Below, piece by piece: positions 28,401 to 44,200 of a DNA stretch of 64,000 nucleotides. The stretch's first letter is position 1. Each line of letters begins with the position of its first letter. The stretch is from NCBI GenBank assembly GCA_026874595.1, contig CM049313.1, positions 51,385,659 through 51,449,658 on the forward strand, in the 5' to 3' direction. This DNA is from Sipunculus nudus (lineage: Eukaryota; Annelida; Sipuncula; Golfingiida; Sipunculidae). A model generated the notes under the pieces. It saw nothing but the letters and a program-made list of their open reading frames with translations, was not told the DNA's origin and ran no database searches. The translations under genes and the position numbers were made by a program.

Positions 28401-31400
28401 GTCATTTTTAAATGAAATCATGCTTATCTTTTTTTACAGTTGCATATGAATGTGAAAACGATTGGCAGGTAGGTGGCAGCAGGTGTTACTCTTTTCCTGA
28501 CACTCCAAAAACATGGGACGCGGCCAGACAGGACTGTCAAAGTCAAGGGGCACAGCTGGTCAAGGTCGATGATTTCAAAGCCCAATCCGTCATCAGCGGT
28601 AAGAACTTTTCTAAAAAAAAAAATCGATGTTCGAAATGGTCGAACTAGGTAGGTATATTTATTTTCCATGAATTATAATTAATCTCTGTATCCTACTGAA
28701 AATATACTGCGTTACTATTTACTGTTTCACTTGAGATCATTTAAATTTTGAAGAAAACCTGAAGTGACGAAACTTGTAAATATCCTCAAGTAAGGCAACT
28801 CATAAATGAATAAATTAGATATATTGTAGAGTAATTGTAAAAACCAGGTATATTACCATTTAAAAAAATACTGAATTGTTTCCAGCAAATTCAAGAGGAG
28901 ACACGTGGTACGGGATGCGGTATGAAAGCGGATCATGGAAATGGCGCGATGGATCTGTGGTAGGTGGAATATACTGATGATATTTTATGACCATCCATAT
29001 ATACGTAAAATATCCTGTGTAGAATTATACAGGATGTTTTACTGGCAGAACAAGAATACTTTATTGAAATAATATGACTTATTTGGAGGTGCATACATAA
29101 TCGTGTAAAATCGATTATGTAAAAATGGAATCGATTTTTATCGATTATGAAGAAAACGATCGATTATCGATATAATCGATTAATTTCACACCACTACCAT
29201 TCAGTGTTCTAATAAAAAGCCGTATATGAGTTATTTCGTGCATTATTAGATCAACTCTATATTATAATTTCAATTTGTTATTTTTTCTTTTGTCTACTTT
29301 TTCTAAACGGTAGAAATTATATACTTAGAAATAACTATGATAAGGTGAGGAACTTAAGCAACAAAACATAAGGAATGTTTTGTGCCGTATCTAATGAAAA
29401 ATAAAAAAAACCCGTACATTTAGTGCATGTCAACTGGTTTGTTACTGCAGATGACTTTCAAGAACTGGGGAGTGAACCAGCAGAACGACCCGTCAGGAAG
29501 GCCGTGCGTGGCCGGGACTGGGGACGGGAGTCTTGTCGGGGAGTGGAGGACGGACGCATGTAATGCTCAGAAAGTGTTCGTCTGTCAAAAACCAGGACGT
29601 AAGTGTAGCTTCATCATGGAAAAATTGATACATCTTATATATATATTATAAAAGACTTTGTCTCTCTCTCTCTCTTTTGGTTACAGTCAAATACTGTATG
29701 TGTCTTAGCTGACCACAAACTTGCCAGACGGTACACTGTAAGTTGTCTCAATACAAATTGCCACAATACAAATTGCACCATAGAATCTTCATGTGCTTTT
29801 AGTTAGACGTTCAATGACGTTTTGAATTATCAAAGGTCAAAATTAGTTTCTAAAATAACTACTTTCCCATGTTATCTTCTATATTATTACTAAATCAACA
29901 GGCGTATCTAAAAAGCTGATTTACAGGAACCAGTTTTGAATTTAGGCACACGTATTTATCAAACACCTTGTATGGGATTTCAATACTATGGGTGACGATT
30001 TGTATTAGAATTACAAGGTCCCCAGTCTCTATGACCTTCCTGTTTTCCAACATCAGTTCAATAATGATTTATATGTATATTCATATTCCATCAGGTCAGA
30101 CGGGTGTGTCACCACCAACGCCGGCTCCAACGTGTGAGTTAGCATTTCTTTTTTTCTAATTTCTCAATAGAGCCCCCTCTAAACAAAATGAAAACAGGTA
30201 TTTTAAATGTATTTATTCTTACTTTTCAGTTTTTATCGCATTTTAACAATAATGATTAAGTGAAGTATAGTTACACATAGGTATATAATTATTCTCTGAT
30301 AATCCTTAATTTACAATAATTGTTTGCACAAGAAAAAAATGTTTCAAATACAATCAGTGTAAAAGACTTGACTCTCCTTATTTTAATGGTCAAAACCAGT
30401 TTTTAATTATTATATAATTTTTATATTGTTGTTACATAGAATATTAACGATAATTCTGCATTTTTTTTTAAATATCATTATTAAACTCTATTCTTCTTCT
30501 TTTAATCTGCACAAGCAATATGCGTTTTTTTTAAAAATCACAACGAGACAAATCCTTATTTTTTCGCTTGGTACAGTGCCGTGGAGTCCCCTCTGTGGTC
30601 CAGGATGGCGCTATGACCCGATGAGCGGAAGTTGTTACCTCGTGCGCATGAGCGGCCGGACGTTTGATCAGGCGCTCAGTGACTGCCGACAGAACGGTGG
30701 TGACCTGGCCAGTATTGTTAGTCCGCAAGATCAGAACTTCATCAATGGTCAGTAAAATATTTTAAATCAACCGTGTTAGGTATAATTTTATATTTCTTTA
30801 ATGGGAATCTATTTACTAGTATGACCAATTTAATGTCTGCAAGGGCGGATCAAGGATTTATGAAAAGGAGGGGTCCAGCCCAGGGCTAATGAAAAAACCT
30901 GAAAATGGTTTCCAGGTACGGAAAGGGGGGGGGGGGGGGTTCGTGACGCAAATATTTGTCTGAAGCACGTAAGAAAAGTATCGGCGCCGGAAATTGGGCT
31001 GGGGGGGGGGGGGGGAGTCCGGAGCACCCTGACCCCCCCCCCCCCCCCCAGGGTTTTATTTTTAAGCGGAGGGTGGTATGGAATTTCTAACATATTTTTA
31101 CAACCATCCAGTCCAACAAAAGAATGGCGGCTGTTGTATGAGATATATTTAGGGGCGGATCCAGGATGAAAAGGAGGGATCAAACCTTTAGGAGGACCAC
31201 CCCCGCAAAAAATGGTCTCAAACCCTCAACAAAGGTTCAGTGGCTAAAAAAAAAGAGAGGGAGTGGGAAAGGGGGGGGGGGGTCCAGGCATCCAGGGGAT
31301 CCGCTTCTGATATTATCGCTATAACAATATTTAATACAAACCATATTAATCAATATTGTAGATGTGTGACATGATATTGCTAATATTCATTTCTTCAAAT

Positions 31401-32241
31401 CTTCCAATACGGAAACATGCAACCACGGTTACGACTTCTGATCGGTTGCAGCAATGATCCACATGACCCCGTCTTACGGCGTGTACTGGATCGGAGGCCA
31501 CGATAGGGATGCCGGCTCTGGGTGGCAGTGGACGGACGGGTCACCGTTTATCTACTTCAACTGGAACAGAGGTGCCGATTAATAATTCTTCGTGTTTAAA
31601 CCACTGACAATTTTAGTATAGTGATTTTAGTGAATCACTGGTTTGAAATCATCAGTTTTATTTGTTATAACGTATATTCCTTTCTGTTTTGATAGGGACA
31701 GATAAAAACTAGTCTCCATTACTTATTTTATTCTTTTGATCTAACTTTTAAATTAAAAATCACCTCATACCTAGTGATAACACGTCAAACGTTATCTGGA
31801 GGACAATTCATTGAAATTTCGACTAACATTTTATGCCATGTTTCGTTACATTAAACAATGTCAGAAATATTTTAAAAACTGTAAGTAAAGCATAATTCAC
31901 ATATATTTTACAATCATTTGTAAAAAGAATAATACAGGAATATGATTATTACACAAGTCTTGATTCCCAGTTATGTCCAGTGTATACATATTCAGATGTT
32001 TAGATATAGTTAATTGTAGATGAATGTAGCCTGACCAATGTACAAATGTAACCTCATATGAACAGATAATAATTTCTATTATTAGGCGAACCAAATAACG
32101 TCGACGGAGTAGAACCTTGCATTGAGCTGGCCACACACAATTCGGGGACATGGAATGATGCCAATTGCGGGAGACGATTTAGGTCCATATGTAAGAAACC
32201 AGGTACGCACGACTCTAATATTGTACCATTAAATGATTACA

Positions 32242-32297
<56 letters not shown>

Positions 32298-35200
32298 TGT
32301 ATGTGTTTTTAACACTAACTAGAATACTAATGATTTCGGTTACCGACAGTGTAATATTTGTCTCTACTATTAGAAAATAGAATGACATAAAAGTATAAAA
32401 ACTGTGTGCTCGTCTAAATGCATGTAGGTGAATTTACATATAATGTTGCAACTGCGTAAAATGCAAGTGACAAATCCTTTTTAACGTACTTGCGTATGGG
32501 CGAATAGGGTTTGGGTTTACGTGAATAAACTTTTAAGGGTCTTCGGGGCTATTTTTTGGCGAATTGGGTGTGGGGTTGGGTATTAGTATGCTCTATTCTA
32601 GACGTTGAAAAAGTAAAACATTTTCAAACAATATCTGTGAAATTCTGGAAGTTTTATTCATATGGGTAAAAAAATGACGAACTTTTCTGATTGCCATTGC
32701 AACTATTGCTACTCAACTTTTAGAACCCTAATAATTATTTAGTTGCCACTAAAATATTTTAAATAGAGAGCAATCCAACGCCTGAATGAATTTTCTCAAA
32801 TCCTGTGGCAAACTATATATATATTTTTCTTCGGTCGAGAACTGTTAATTTAAAGCATGTTGGCCTGGCTGGTCTACCATTGCCTATTACATAATTATTT
32901 TATTATTATTTTTTCAGCCCAAGGCTTCAGCACACCAAGACCAACAGATGTACCAGGTACGAACAAATAAAATGGGACTTATGATCCTTTACTTAGAAGT
33001 CTTGGGTAGCAGAGAATGATACAGAATTGTATAAAATATGGCATATATATTCCTAATGAATCACATGGCGCCAAAGCCACTCATAATTCCTTCAGTACTT
33101 ACTTTTTATGTAACATATCAAACACTGTATCTCTGCAGTTATTTGTTCTTATTGCTTGCCTGAAATCTCCGATTTCGGCAAGCTGGTTGGTCAGTCTCTC
33201 CAGGTCGCAATTTTGCAGCAATCGCTTTCAAACTTATACAGTTAATGGAAAATTTAAAATGACAGGGGCCTATTGTTTTTGGTCAATATAGGTCGAAGGT
33301 TAAGGTCAAGGTCATCAAAAGTATACAAAACGTTTTTTCTTCATATCTGTGTTACTATTAGTAGTATCTACTTCAACTTAGCTAATTTTAAACGTCATTA
33401 TAAAGCCTGTCTTCTGGTGTGTAGCTGACTCCATTTGCGGTAATCATGGTAACGAAATTTCGTGGAAAAGTGCTCATATTTGAAAATAAGTGGTCTTATT
33501 TTTCTAATTTTGTCAGTTTTAAAGCTACAGAGGTCTAGCTTTTTGCATTAGGTAGCATTCAATTAGTATTAAAAGGTTGCATTACAAGTCTCGCAATATC
33601 TCGAATAATATCTCGTCAAACGAGATATTTCGAGATTTCATTCATCGTGCCCTGGAGGCCACATTGTTGCAGGAATCTTTATGAAACTGACATATCTTAA
33701 GTCCTACACAAGTATCTCGACATGTTTTTTTCATTTTTTTAATACGGCCGCTAGGGAGCGCTGTTGCAAGAATCTTTCTGAAACTGACATATCTTAAGTC
33801 CTACACAAGTATCTCGAAATTGATTTCTTCATTTTTTTAATACGGCCGCTAGGGGGCGCTGGATGCACACCTCCTAAACATATCATGTTTAGGCCATATC
33901 TCCAAAATTATAATCCTCAATTACATAAGCTATAGCTTATTTTCTCCCTCTTGGTCTTTTCCATAACCTGAGTAAGTCATCTGGTCTCATTCTTGTGTCA
34001 CCTTGTCAGTATGTCTGTCTGTTTGTCGGTTGTCCTCAAATTTGCCTGCTTTCTGGTTCTTTCGTCTCACATATAGCATTCTACAGACCACAGTTTTGAA
34101 AAATCCTTTTGAAACTATTACATCTTATGCCTTATAGTAATATCTCGAAACGTATTTTTTATTTTTCGGATATGGCCACTAGGGGGCGCTGCACTTAACT
34201 CTCATCTACATATCATTTTTGGCCATATCTCCATAACTATAAACATAAATTACAGAAACTATGGCTTATTTTCTTCCTCTGGTTCTTCTGAATAAGCTGA
34301 GTAAGTCAACTGGACTCATTCTTGTGTCACTTCGTCAGTATGTCAGTCTCTTTGTCATTTTTTCTCACCTGCTCAAATTCACCTGCTTGCTGGTTCTTGC
34401 ATCTCTCATTTGGCATTCAATAGGCCAGAGATTTGAAGGAAACCTTTTAAAACTGGGACATCTTATGTCATACACTAATATCACGAATCGCATTTGTCGT
34501 CCTCAGGATATGTCCGCTAAAGGGCGCTGCAGTTGAACATCCACAATAAAATATCATTTTGCCATATCTCCAAAACTACAAACCGCAATTACAAAAATTA
34601 TAACTTATTTTCTTCCTCTGATCCTTCCCAATAACCAGGTAAAGTCATCTGGTGTTAATCTTGTCTCACACGGTCAGTATGTCTGTCTGTTCGTCATTAG
34701 TTGTCAGCTTTGTCTGCATGTTTGTTCTTTGGTCTTATATGTCATTCTACGGGGCACAACTTCTCAGCAATGGCCCTGAGAATCATTCCATCGATAGAAA
34801 ACCGACAGTCAGTTCTATCTGTCCGTCTGTCTATCATTTCAAGCGCTCGACCTATGATCGTCTGGTTTTATAGAATTTTTCATAACTCTAATTCAAAACG
34901 CTACAATAAAAAAAGACCTATGACACTGTTTATAAAAGAATGTGTGAATTATTAATTTTTTAGCTTTATTCGATTAATTTTGTTACGCAGCCCCACAGTG
35001 TACTGGTGCGAACGCCATGGTTTCCGGGCAACATTACATCCAGGACTCTCACCTCTCTGCCTCGTCTTCGGCGTCAGGACGCGGACCGGAAAAGGCCAGA
35101 CTTAACGGGCCTGGGTATTGGCGTCCAGCGACCGAAAATAACAACCAGTATATACAGGTCACAGAGCTTATAAATATTCATATATCAGGTCATTGAGACC

Positions 35201-38200
35201 AAATACCGTACGGAATAGTTTGGATAGCTCAGGATGATTCTAAACATTGTGCTATGTAGCATTAAGCACCCTAGATTTGATTCGTACTGCAGTAATCTCC
35301 TGGCTTAAATTGGAGAATTAAGTTTTATTTGGTTGTCAGCGGTGATCCAAGCCTTTTTTGTCGCTCTTGGGGGTCGTATATAATGCCGCCCCTCTTAGAA
35401 ACATTACTAAACTGGACAATAAATTTGAACGTATCACGGCAAATTTCCTTGATATAGGCTATTTGTAAACAACAACGCGATGCTATCGATGAATTTATTA
35501 ACAGGGACTTTTTCGTCACACAGTAAAGAGAGAATGGTTCTTCTAACAGGGTTTCTCCCTTGTTTTTTTTAAACGTAGATGACCCTGAATTGCATGCCTT
35601 CGCCTGACTTGTCAAATTCTCAATGACGTTTTGGCATTGCAAGACCGCTTATCTAATAATGAATAATAACAGTGAGCTTTCCTATAGAGACCGCGAAAAA
35701 ATTTATTGGTACCAATGCTCGGTTTATAATTTCCGAAATAATTTAATAGAGGAAACAAAGCCATTAAACACCAAACTTTTAAAAACCTTATCGCTATTCT
35801 TTACAGAAGCTTTTATCTGTAAATTTAGTACTTATTGAGGAACTCCTCATGCCACTTTGGACATTATACAAATGCAGCCCCCAAACATGTGCTCCCGGTG
35901 CGGACCGTCCCTGCCGCCCAAATTACGTAAGCCATTGTATGTTGGCAAATATAGAAGCTATCCAAATTACGTTTTGGGGAATATTGGAATTGGGCATTGG
36001 AATCCCTGTGTTAAGGACAATTGTGAAAAGGAGAGATAAAAAAGCACAACGGCTTCTGTGGCTCAGAGGTAGAGCACAAGACCCAAAGCCGGGAGGTCGT
36101 GAGTTCAAATATCAGCCGAGGCGGTGAGATTTTCACGGTCGACCCCAACCTCTGCAGGCTTGGTGGGAAGGTTGTGCCCCACAGCCGGATGTCACTCATA
36201 AACGAGTGCGTCTTTGGGGGGGGGGGGTCCTCGGGGTTATTATCCAGCTCAAGGATGGTTACACGCTCAGAACCCGCAGGCGCGGTAGACACCTGGCCTA
36301 GGTGACACCAGGAAACAATAATATCTGATAGGAAGCGAGTGCTACCGCTCGGTCTTTTAGTCCCAAACCAAAAAGAAACTCTTCAGATTAACACACTAAG
36401 ATTAAGAATTAGATAACAGTGTAAAAATTATGGAGGTGGTTACCCCCCCCCCCCAAAAAAAAAAAAAAAATTAAAGAAAGATACAAAACCCCCACTTCTG
36501 ACACCAGGTTTCAACACAGAAATCTGATGATGTATATATCACAATTTCACAATTTCTTCAAAAGGTTGAAAAAAAAGTCCAAACCTCATTCTTTATATAT
36601 GTAAGACCAAAAAGGATAGGGTTCCCAAACCATTTATCTTAGGAAATATTCAGAATATTTTATTATCTTTTTATTATAAATTTCCGATATAAAAGATCAT
36701 ATGATCAGAGGACAATATACAATATACAATTAAAATGTTTTTCTAAACAGGTAAATATTCAAATATATTAGAGTTCAAAATCGGTCAATATCTACTAAAA
36801 TCAAAATAAATAATTATTGATGTGTGGAGATGCTTGAGAAAAAAAATAAACTGGGCCTAATGCAGGAAATATGAATACAGCCACGTCCTCGTTTCAAACA
36901 GGCTGACTTCAGCTATCCCATCGTCGTCAGGCGAGTACGCACCAAAGGACGCACTGGCGTAGGTTGGGTCACCAAGTACTATCTGCTGTACCGCTACGAC
37001 GCTTCAAGCAACTACATGTACGTCCTAGACAGCAACGGCCAAAACAAGGTATGATACCACACACAGCCATAACAGTATTCAATACATTTTATTCGACCGT
37101 TTCCCACCAATCAAAGCCCTAGTACGTGCGGTTGTATCATTTTGTCGAATTTTCATATAGACTTTTGCAAACATACTTTTTTCATAACGTTGGATCATGA
37201 TGCAACTAAAATGCAGTTTTTCTTCTGCCATCTTGGATAATTGGAGGCCATATTTTTAGCAGGGTGATATATATATCACTCGAAAACAGTCATTATAGAC
37301 AGGGTTAACCCCAGTAAATTCGAAAAACTCATTGACATCTTTTCTTGGTTGATCTCGGGGTAATTTATCCTGTAGAGTCGATTTCTGTACCAAAAACGAT
37401 ATATTTTAATATTTAATGAAATAATTTGCATAATTTTGCATATCTTAATGAATTAGTAGAATAAATTATATAAAAAATAAATTATTAATTATTTTGCATT
37501 TATAGACAGAGTTAATTATTTAGTAAAATTTTCAAATTTTATATGATATAACGTATTTCTTTATAAATTCTTAATTATTTTAATTAATAACGTGTAAATA
37601 AATTATGCAAATTAGTCAAATCACTGAGATAAAAGTTATGAAAAGCTATGTAAGTTATGAAAAAAGGTGTTTGCAAAAATCTATATGAAAATTCGACAGA
37701 AGACATAAACGCATACACCTCCGATTAGAGAGGGGGTGGGGGTCAAAGATATTTAACTATCATACCAGACCATATAGAGGCCTACCGACCGCTTTAACAG
37801 CGCATATATTTGTATCATGGGCCTTCAACATTTGGAAACTATGCAACCTATTCAATCTCCTTATGTATATTCTAATGCTTTTTTTTCATGGATATATGTT
37901 TAAAGTTAACAAAATTACATTGTTAAAGAAAACAGTTTTTATTCTGCTCAATGAATGCTTCATTTAATTTCTACAGTATTACGTTATATTTCCACCAACT
38001 AATGGGTTTATTATTCTAATGAAGACTATCACGTGAGCTTTCTAATAACCATTAATAGAAATGTTCTATTCAGAAGATCTTAAAACATTATACTAGTCAT
38101 CGAGATTGCATGGAAACATTGGACCAACAAAAACATTCCAACTATTCGTGCTTCCGTTAAATGCACATATTGTGTAAACAGTAAACACATATTATGTCAC

Positions 38201-41200
38201 ATATAACATATAAACTCAGTGACGTTTCGGTTTTAATTTGATTATTAATTAACTCCAGTTTAATTGAGTGATCTAACAATTTGTTGTCATTTATCACATG
38301 TTAAGGTATATAATGTGTTATCAAATCTCTCAGCGTGTAATCGATATCTAATGAAAGTGTATAAACTGTTGAAGGAATTTGTTGGGAATGGAAACAGTTG
38401 GCAGACGAGTACGAACACCCTTGACCGGCCTGTGGAAGCGCGTTACGTCAGACTAGCTGTATCAGGCTGGGACACCGCCATCGCATTGCAGTTTGAGATT
38501 GACGGGTGTAAAACAGGTAAAAGCAATAGTTGAATAGTCTCATCTCGGTTAAACACTGCAGTGGTCCTAGATGTCCTAACTGCTGCTTTTACAGCAAAGT
38601 TCTCTGGCATGAATCATCGGGGTGACCAAAGATTGTAATCAAACCAACAAAACGTTATATGCCCTTATGCATCAAGCTCCAAATTATAAACATTAGACAT
38701 CCGCTTTCGCACTCTCTACACAAAAAGAAACTGTCAGTGAATGACAAGGACAGATCTCTTGCACACATACATGCGAACAGCACGCGTTTACATCGAAATC
38801 GAGTTATTTCGCTTGAAAAGTGTAAATTACAATAATAAAGTAAATAGAGCAAATACAGAGCATGTGTCATCAACATCCATTCCAAACATAACATACATAA
38901 AGTATTTTCCAGTTAGAGATATTTGATATTCTGACAAACATGTAAGTGTGGATCTATTTTGTGGTGATATTTCCGCGATGTGGCGTTCTAAATGTAAATA
39001 GAAACTTATGCACGTGCCTGCTTCTTGATAGTACGTGATACATCTGTTTCTAGATTTGCTGAAGATGTATGAATATGCAATATGATCGATCATTAAGGCC
39101 AAAATAAAAAAAAAGGTATGGTTCCCAGACACTTTTTTTCCAGAAATCAATGCGGGTGGGCGGTTTTTTTTATTTTTAATTTTTTGGTATGTTTCGATAA
39201 AAATGACAAATGATTAGGGAAAAGCATGATAATAACAGATTTATTTTGCTAAAGAAGTAAAAGCCCTACATAAAAAAGGAAATTGAATGATTTTATCTCC
39301 TTGAAAGAGATGTCCGAGCGGTTGCAGCACAAAATTGGTAAGTTTCTATTGAAAACTAAAAGAAAAACTTTTGTTGCGGGGGTTTAAAATTGATGCGGGC
39401 GGTGCCTGAGAACTATACCTTTTATTTTTTTTGGCCTAAGTGATACTTGTTATGGCCAGTTAAACGGCATGTCACAAGATCATTTGGTCGGAATGAAGGG
39501 GGGGGGGGGGGGTTATCCAGTATATGAAAATGCATTCAGGACACACATGTTAAATTCTCTCTCTATAATAAAGGACTTGTTCATTCGCCTGAGAATTATG
39601 TTAAGTTATATCGATAATAAGAATATTTTTCATCATTATATTCTCAACCTTGCCAACAGATCTCGCCTGAAAATATCAATTTATTTTATTAAAATTTTGC
39701 AAAATATGACAACCCCACATTTACTTGACTGAACACCGCTCTTTATGTTAAACCCTTCTATGCATTGTTTAGTGTTCATGACTTAGGAAATGGTCTTGCA
39801 CAAATCAACCATCTAAATTATAATAAATATTCATTTTAAAGGTGCCGGTTATACTTTTATATGAATTAGGACGTCAGTCTCATCCGACTTTACATTTCGG
39901 GTCTGTTTATTCTTGTCGCTTTTTCGGCTCCTCGGAGAGCCTATAACCCAATCAGTCATATTAGGCATCATATTCGTTATATATCTGCCTGCCGCACGTA
40001 ATCAGTACTCGTGCACTCCAGAGTGAAGGTGGGCACAAAAACAACCTTACCGAAGTAAATTCAGCGACCTGACCATCACGCCTCCACGCTCCAAATTAAA
40101 GTGTTATATTTAAAGATTGATATATTTAACATTAACTTATTTCTACATTTTCACTTTTTTATGTGTGTTTGTTTTACGAAATGGCCTTGATGAAACCTCA
40201 TTTATCAACAGAGGATTGTCAACACGAGGCCCTGATCTCTGGTGACGTCATCGTCCAGGACGCCCAGCTATCTGCATCCTCTTCATCTGACGGTAACCAC
40301 GGCCCCGCCAACGCTCGACTACGGGATGTCGGGTTCAGTCCCCCACGGAACGGCTGGACCCCCTCGACATCAAGTAGTGAAGAGTACATCCAGGCGGAGC
40401 TAGAGGTCACTATGAGGATCAGAGGGATCGCTACGAAGGGTCGGAGTGATGCTAACTACTTTGTGAGGACTTACAAGTTCGCATACAAAGAATCCGCCAC
40501 TGACGCGTCTTTCAAGACATACGAACAACCAAGAGGAACGGAAAAGGTTTGTACTGTCGATTTTTTATAATACCAACTGGGATGAGAGACTACATTGTGT
40601 TCCGCAATGTGTGTGTGTATGTTTGTATTTCGCCGTTTGGTGACACAAAACCCCGAGTCGTTTGCCTTCCTGAAACAGTCTTCTAAGAATTATAACAGGT
40701 AGGCGTTTAGTAAATGAAATAAGAAATAATGTAAGGAAGACAGTTTAAGCCCTCTGTAGGTTATATGTCGAAACAACAGTCATGATATTTGATTTGTACT
40801 ATTAATCCTCTATTGGTCAGCAAAGAAAACTAGAGAATGTTAATACATTACCTAGCACATTTGTCTGCAAAAAATATTTCTTTGGGTCTCCACTATAACA
40901 AAGTGGAAGCAATATATTGCTTGTTAATAAGCTATTAAAAATCTCGTTTTTAATAGCTTCTGTCTTGATGATGGTATATACATGTATCTTGTACACATTT
41001 TCTTATGCCTATTTCCAATTGTTCGCATAGTTCTCGAACAAGAGGGCGAAGATGTCTCTGTCCGATTTAACGTTTTATCCGATAACTACAGCAATTTTTC
41101 ACTAGAATATTTTACAGCATATGTCCAACTATATCCTAGACTCGACACAGAGATCTTATAAATCACCGGGTGATAAAAATATTGGATTCTAGTTCAGTTT

Positions 41201-44200
41201 TCACTTCCCAGGTGGCATCAGGGTGGGGGATCGTTATCTATGATTTTCTTTGTGTCATATAAAACACAATTTAATAATTAAGGAATTATTTAATTGCTTC
41301 CAGATTTTCGACGGGAACAGGAACAATGACGACGAGGTGTTTAACGAGCTTGTTTCGCCGATAGAGGCCGCTGTCGTCAGGATTATCCCGTTGACGTGGA
41401 ACGGACAGATTGGTCTCCGCTTTGACGTTCATGGCTGTGCTAAAGGTACCATTTACTGTAACCTTTTACGACAGCCAAACAGAAAAAGGCGGTAGAAAAA
41501 TATGATATTTCTGTAAAGGTTTTCCCCAAAAATTGACAACAGTTCATTTCATAATTAAGATTATTTATTCTCTCAGCAAACACTGTTGTATGTGCCGTGC
41601 CTTTAGAAAAAAAAAATATTTTGAATTTTTGCCCCTGTGTATAACTGAATGCAGTGTATGTTTTGTATCTTTTGTACAATTATAAATCATCTGCTTCTGT
41701 ACAAGGAAACATGTCCCTCCCCCCTCCTTACGAAAATATCATATTCCTACATGCATAAATAAAAAGGCATGAAATGTTATATAAAAATATGATTTATGCT
41801 TTCAGTATAACATTTGTATCTTATAAATTCAAGGACTTTATAGTCCCATAAAAGAAATGACCGAGGAAATACTGCATAAATGGAAACACATCAGATTTAA
41901 AAAGAAATAATATTCTGCCGATTGACAGAGTGTGGGCCTCAACCAATGATCTCTGGATCAAAGTACCGTGTCTCCGACGCCCAGCTGACGGCCTCGAGTT
42001 CGTATGATGAAAGACACGGGCCCCAAAACTCTAGGTTACACATGAGATCTTACGGTGGCAATACACCAGCTTGGTGCTCCAAACAGGTCGACCAGAATCA
42101 GTATATCCAGGTAAAAGTTTCAAATAGTTTCACTGTGCAGGGTTTGTTCCACTGGTATTTTAAATTTATAGACCAAACCAAATATTGAATTTGTACGGAC
42201 TCGTAAGACAAGAACATATTGAGAGACTGGTCATTTTTTTTCATAAATGCACGAGTTCAACAACTAGCAAAATATTGAGTTTTACTGTTATGTAACATAT
42301 GTTTAATATGCTGAATTACAACTAGAAATGTAGTCTGAGAATGCATGCATACCTCCGCTAAATAACACTTTCCTATGTTCATAACAAAATATGTGCCATG
42401 GTTCACCGACTTCATGGTTGGATCACAGGTCACCTCTAGAACACAGTCCACCCCTAATGACTAATAATATAAATAAATCAAATTATAAATATATAAAAGT
42501 AAACCAGAATATCTAAAAAAAATATAAGTTGTTTCTTGTGTGTTCCTATGCAAAACAATTAATAAATTTGGTGTTAACTGTTTAAGTCACTTTTGAGAGA
42601 CAAATCAACCTACCTACAAACCAAGCAGAGAACATAATACCTCCTCGGGCCTGGTTGAGGTATAACAATTCTTTATATCCTCTCAAAGTGGGCCTCAGTA
42701 TAGCTGTTTAAGTCACTTTTGAGAGACAAATCAACCTACCTACAAACCAAGCAGAGAACATAATACCTCCTCGGGCCTGGTTGAGGTATAACAATTCTTT
42801 ATATCCTCTCAAAGTGGGCCTCAGTATAATTGCCCGGTTTCTTTGGAGAAGAATTAGGCTCATGTCGGAATCACAATTCTTTGAATTACATTCAATTCTT
42901 TGTATCAGGTTGACTTCCGGGCATTGTTAAGGGTGTACGCCATCGCCACGCAGGGCCGACGGAACAGGGACCAGTGGGTGACGACCTACCGGGTGCTGTA
43001 CTCCTCGGATACACAGACATGGGTGCCGTACATGGAAGGAGGAAATCCAAAGGTACGGTAGTAACAGTGCCATGGGAACCGGTACATTCTCTGAAGCGGA
43101 CCCAGGAGGAGGGTCCAGGGGGTCCGGATCTCCCCTTTTCCAGTCGCCGCATGCTATTTTTAAACGGTTCAGACCAATTTTCCGTCCAGGGCCCCCTCGG
43201 GATTCCGAAGACTTTTTTCAAAGGTTTTCTCATTTGTATTCCCCTCCGTTTCCTAGATCCAGGATCTTTTTCTGAAAGATACTGGTGATAAGTGTACTTT
43301 AAATACGATTTGACGCTGCATATGTTTAACCGATAATATAACATGTTAGAGATAATAATATAGTATAATTTTGTCACCACGATAAATATAAAATTAAAAG
43401 ATCCTTCTGACACTTTCGATTAAATTAATTTATAAATGACAGATCGGAAGTGAAACATACACACCGCCCGGTGCAGTGTAACGAGAATGGGTATTTAAAT
43501 TTATTGTATATATATGTGTGTCTGTGTGTGTATATACAATGAATACATTAAATTAAACACTGAGAATTTGAAAGAGTGTGAATGATTTGAAAAATGTAAT
43601 TCAATCAGTCATTTTGTCGAATCCACGATTTATAAATTGATCTATTCATTGTCCCTTGAGATCGTAAAATCTAATGTCTCAGGGATGGATATATTTCAAT
43701 ATATAACTTTCTATTTATAAAGAACGAAATCATGATGTCTACTTGATCTCTTTTATTTATTTGAAAATTACATTCTTACCATAATTTTTCCTGGTAGATT
43801 TTTAGTACCTTAAATGTATTAAGCATTTGTGAAATCCTTATAATCAATATTGTGGCAATAGGTTTGTGAGTGCTGCGTTATCCCTCTGGCTACAGTTCTG
43901 TCTGATAATCAAATGTCTACTGTATATATATATGTTTTACTACCAGGACTTTCGTGGAAACTGGAACAGGAACACCGTTAACAAGCACTACGTCAGTGAG
44001 CCGTTCAATGCCCGGGCTGTAAGGCTTAATGCTCGTACCTGGCAGGCTCATATATCATTACGATGGGAGATCTGGGGCTGCACAGGTGAGAGGAATGTAT
44101 GATTAACTAGAAATATGCGTTTTCAGGAACGGCCTCCGCCATGTGGGCGGACCTTGATATGGGATGCTCCCAAAAACGTGTTTGCATTCCCTTACTCGGT

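Noticed and set aside
36058-36125. tRNA gene suggested by box A and box B
   Set aside because: The acceptor and anticodon arms do not pair, and the sequence continues into a SINE body shared with 45755-46181.
42892-43413. Minus-strand open stretch of 173 codons
   Set aside because: It is the antisense of exon 26 plus a GC-rich dispersed repeat; the plus strand has the conserved discoidin domain there.
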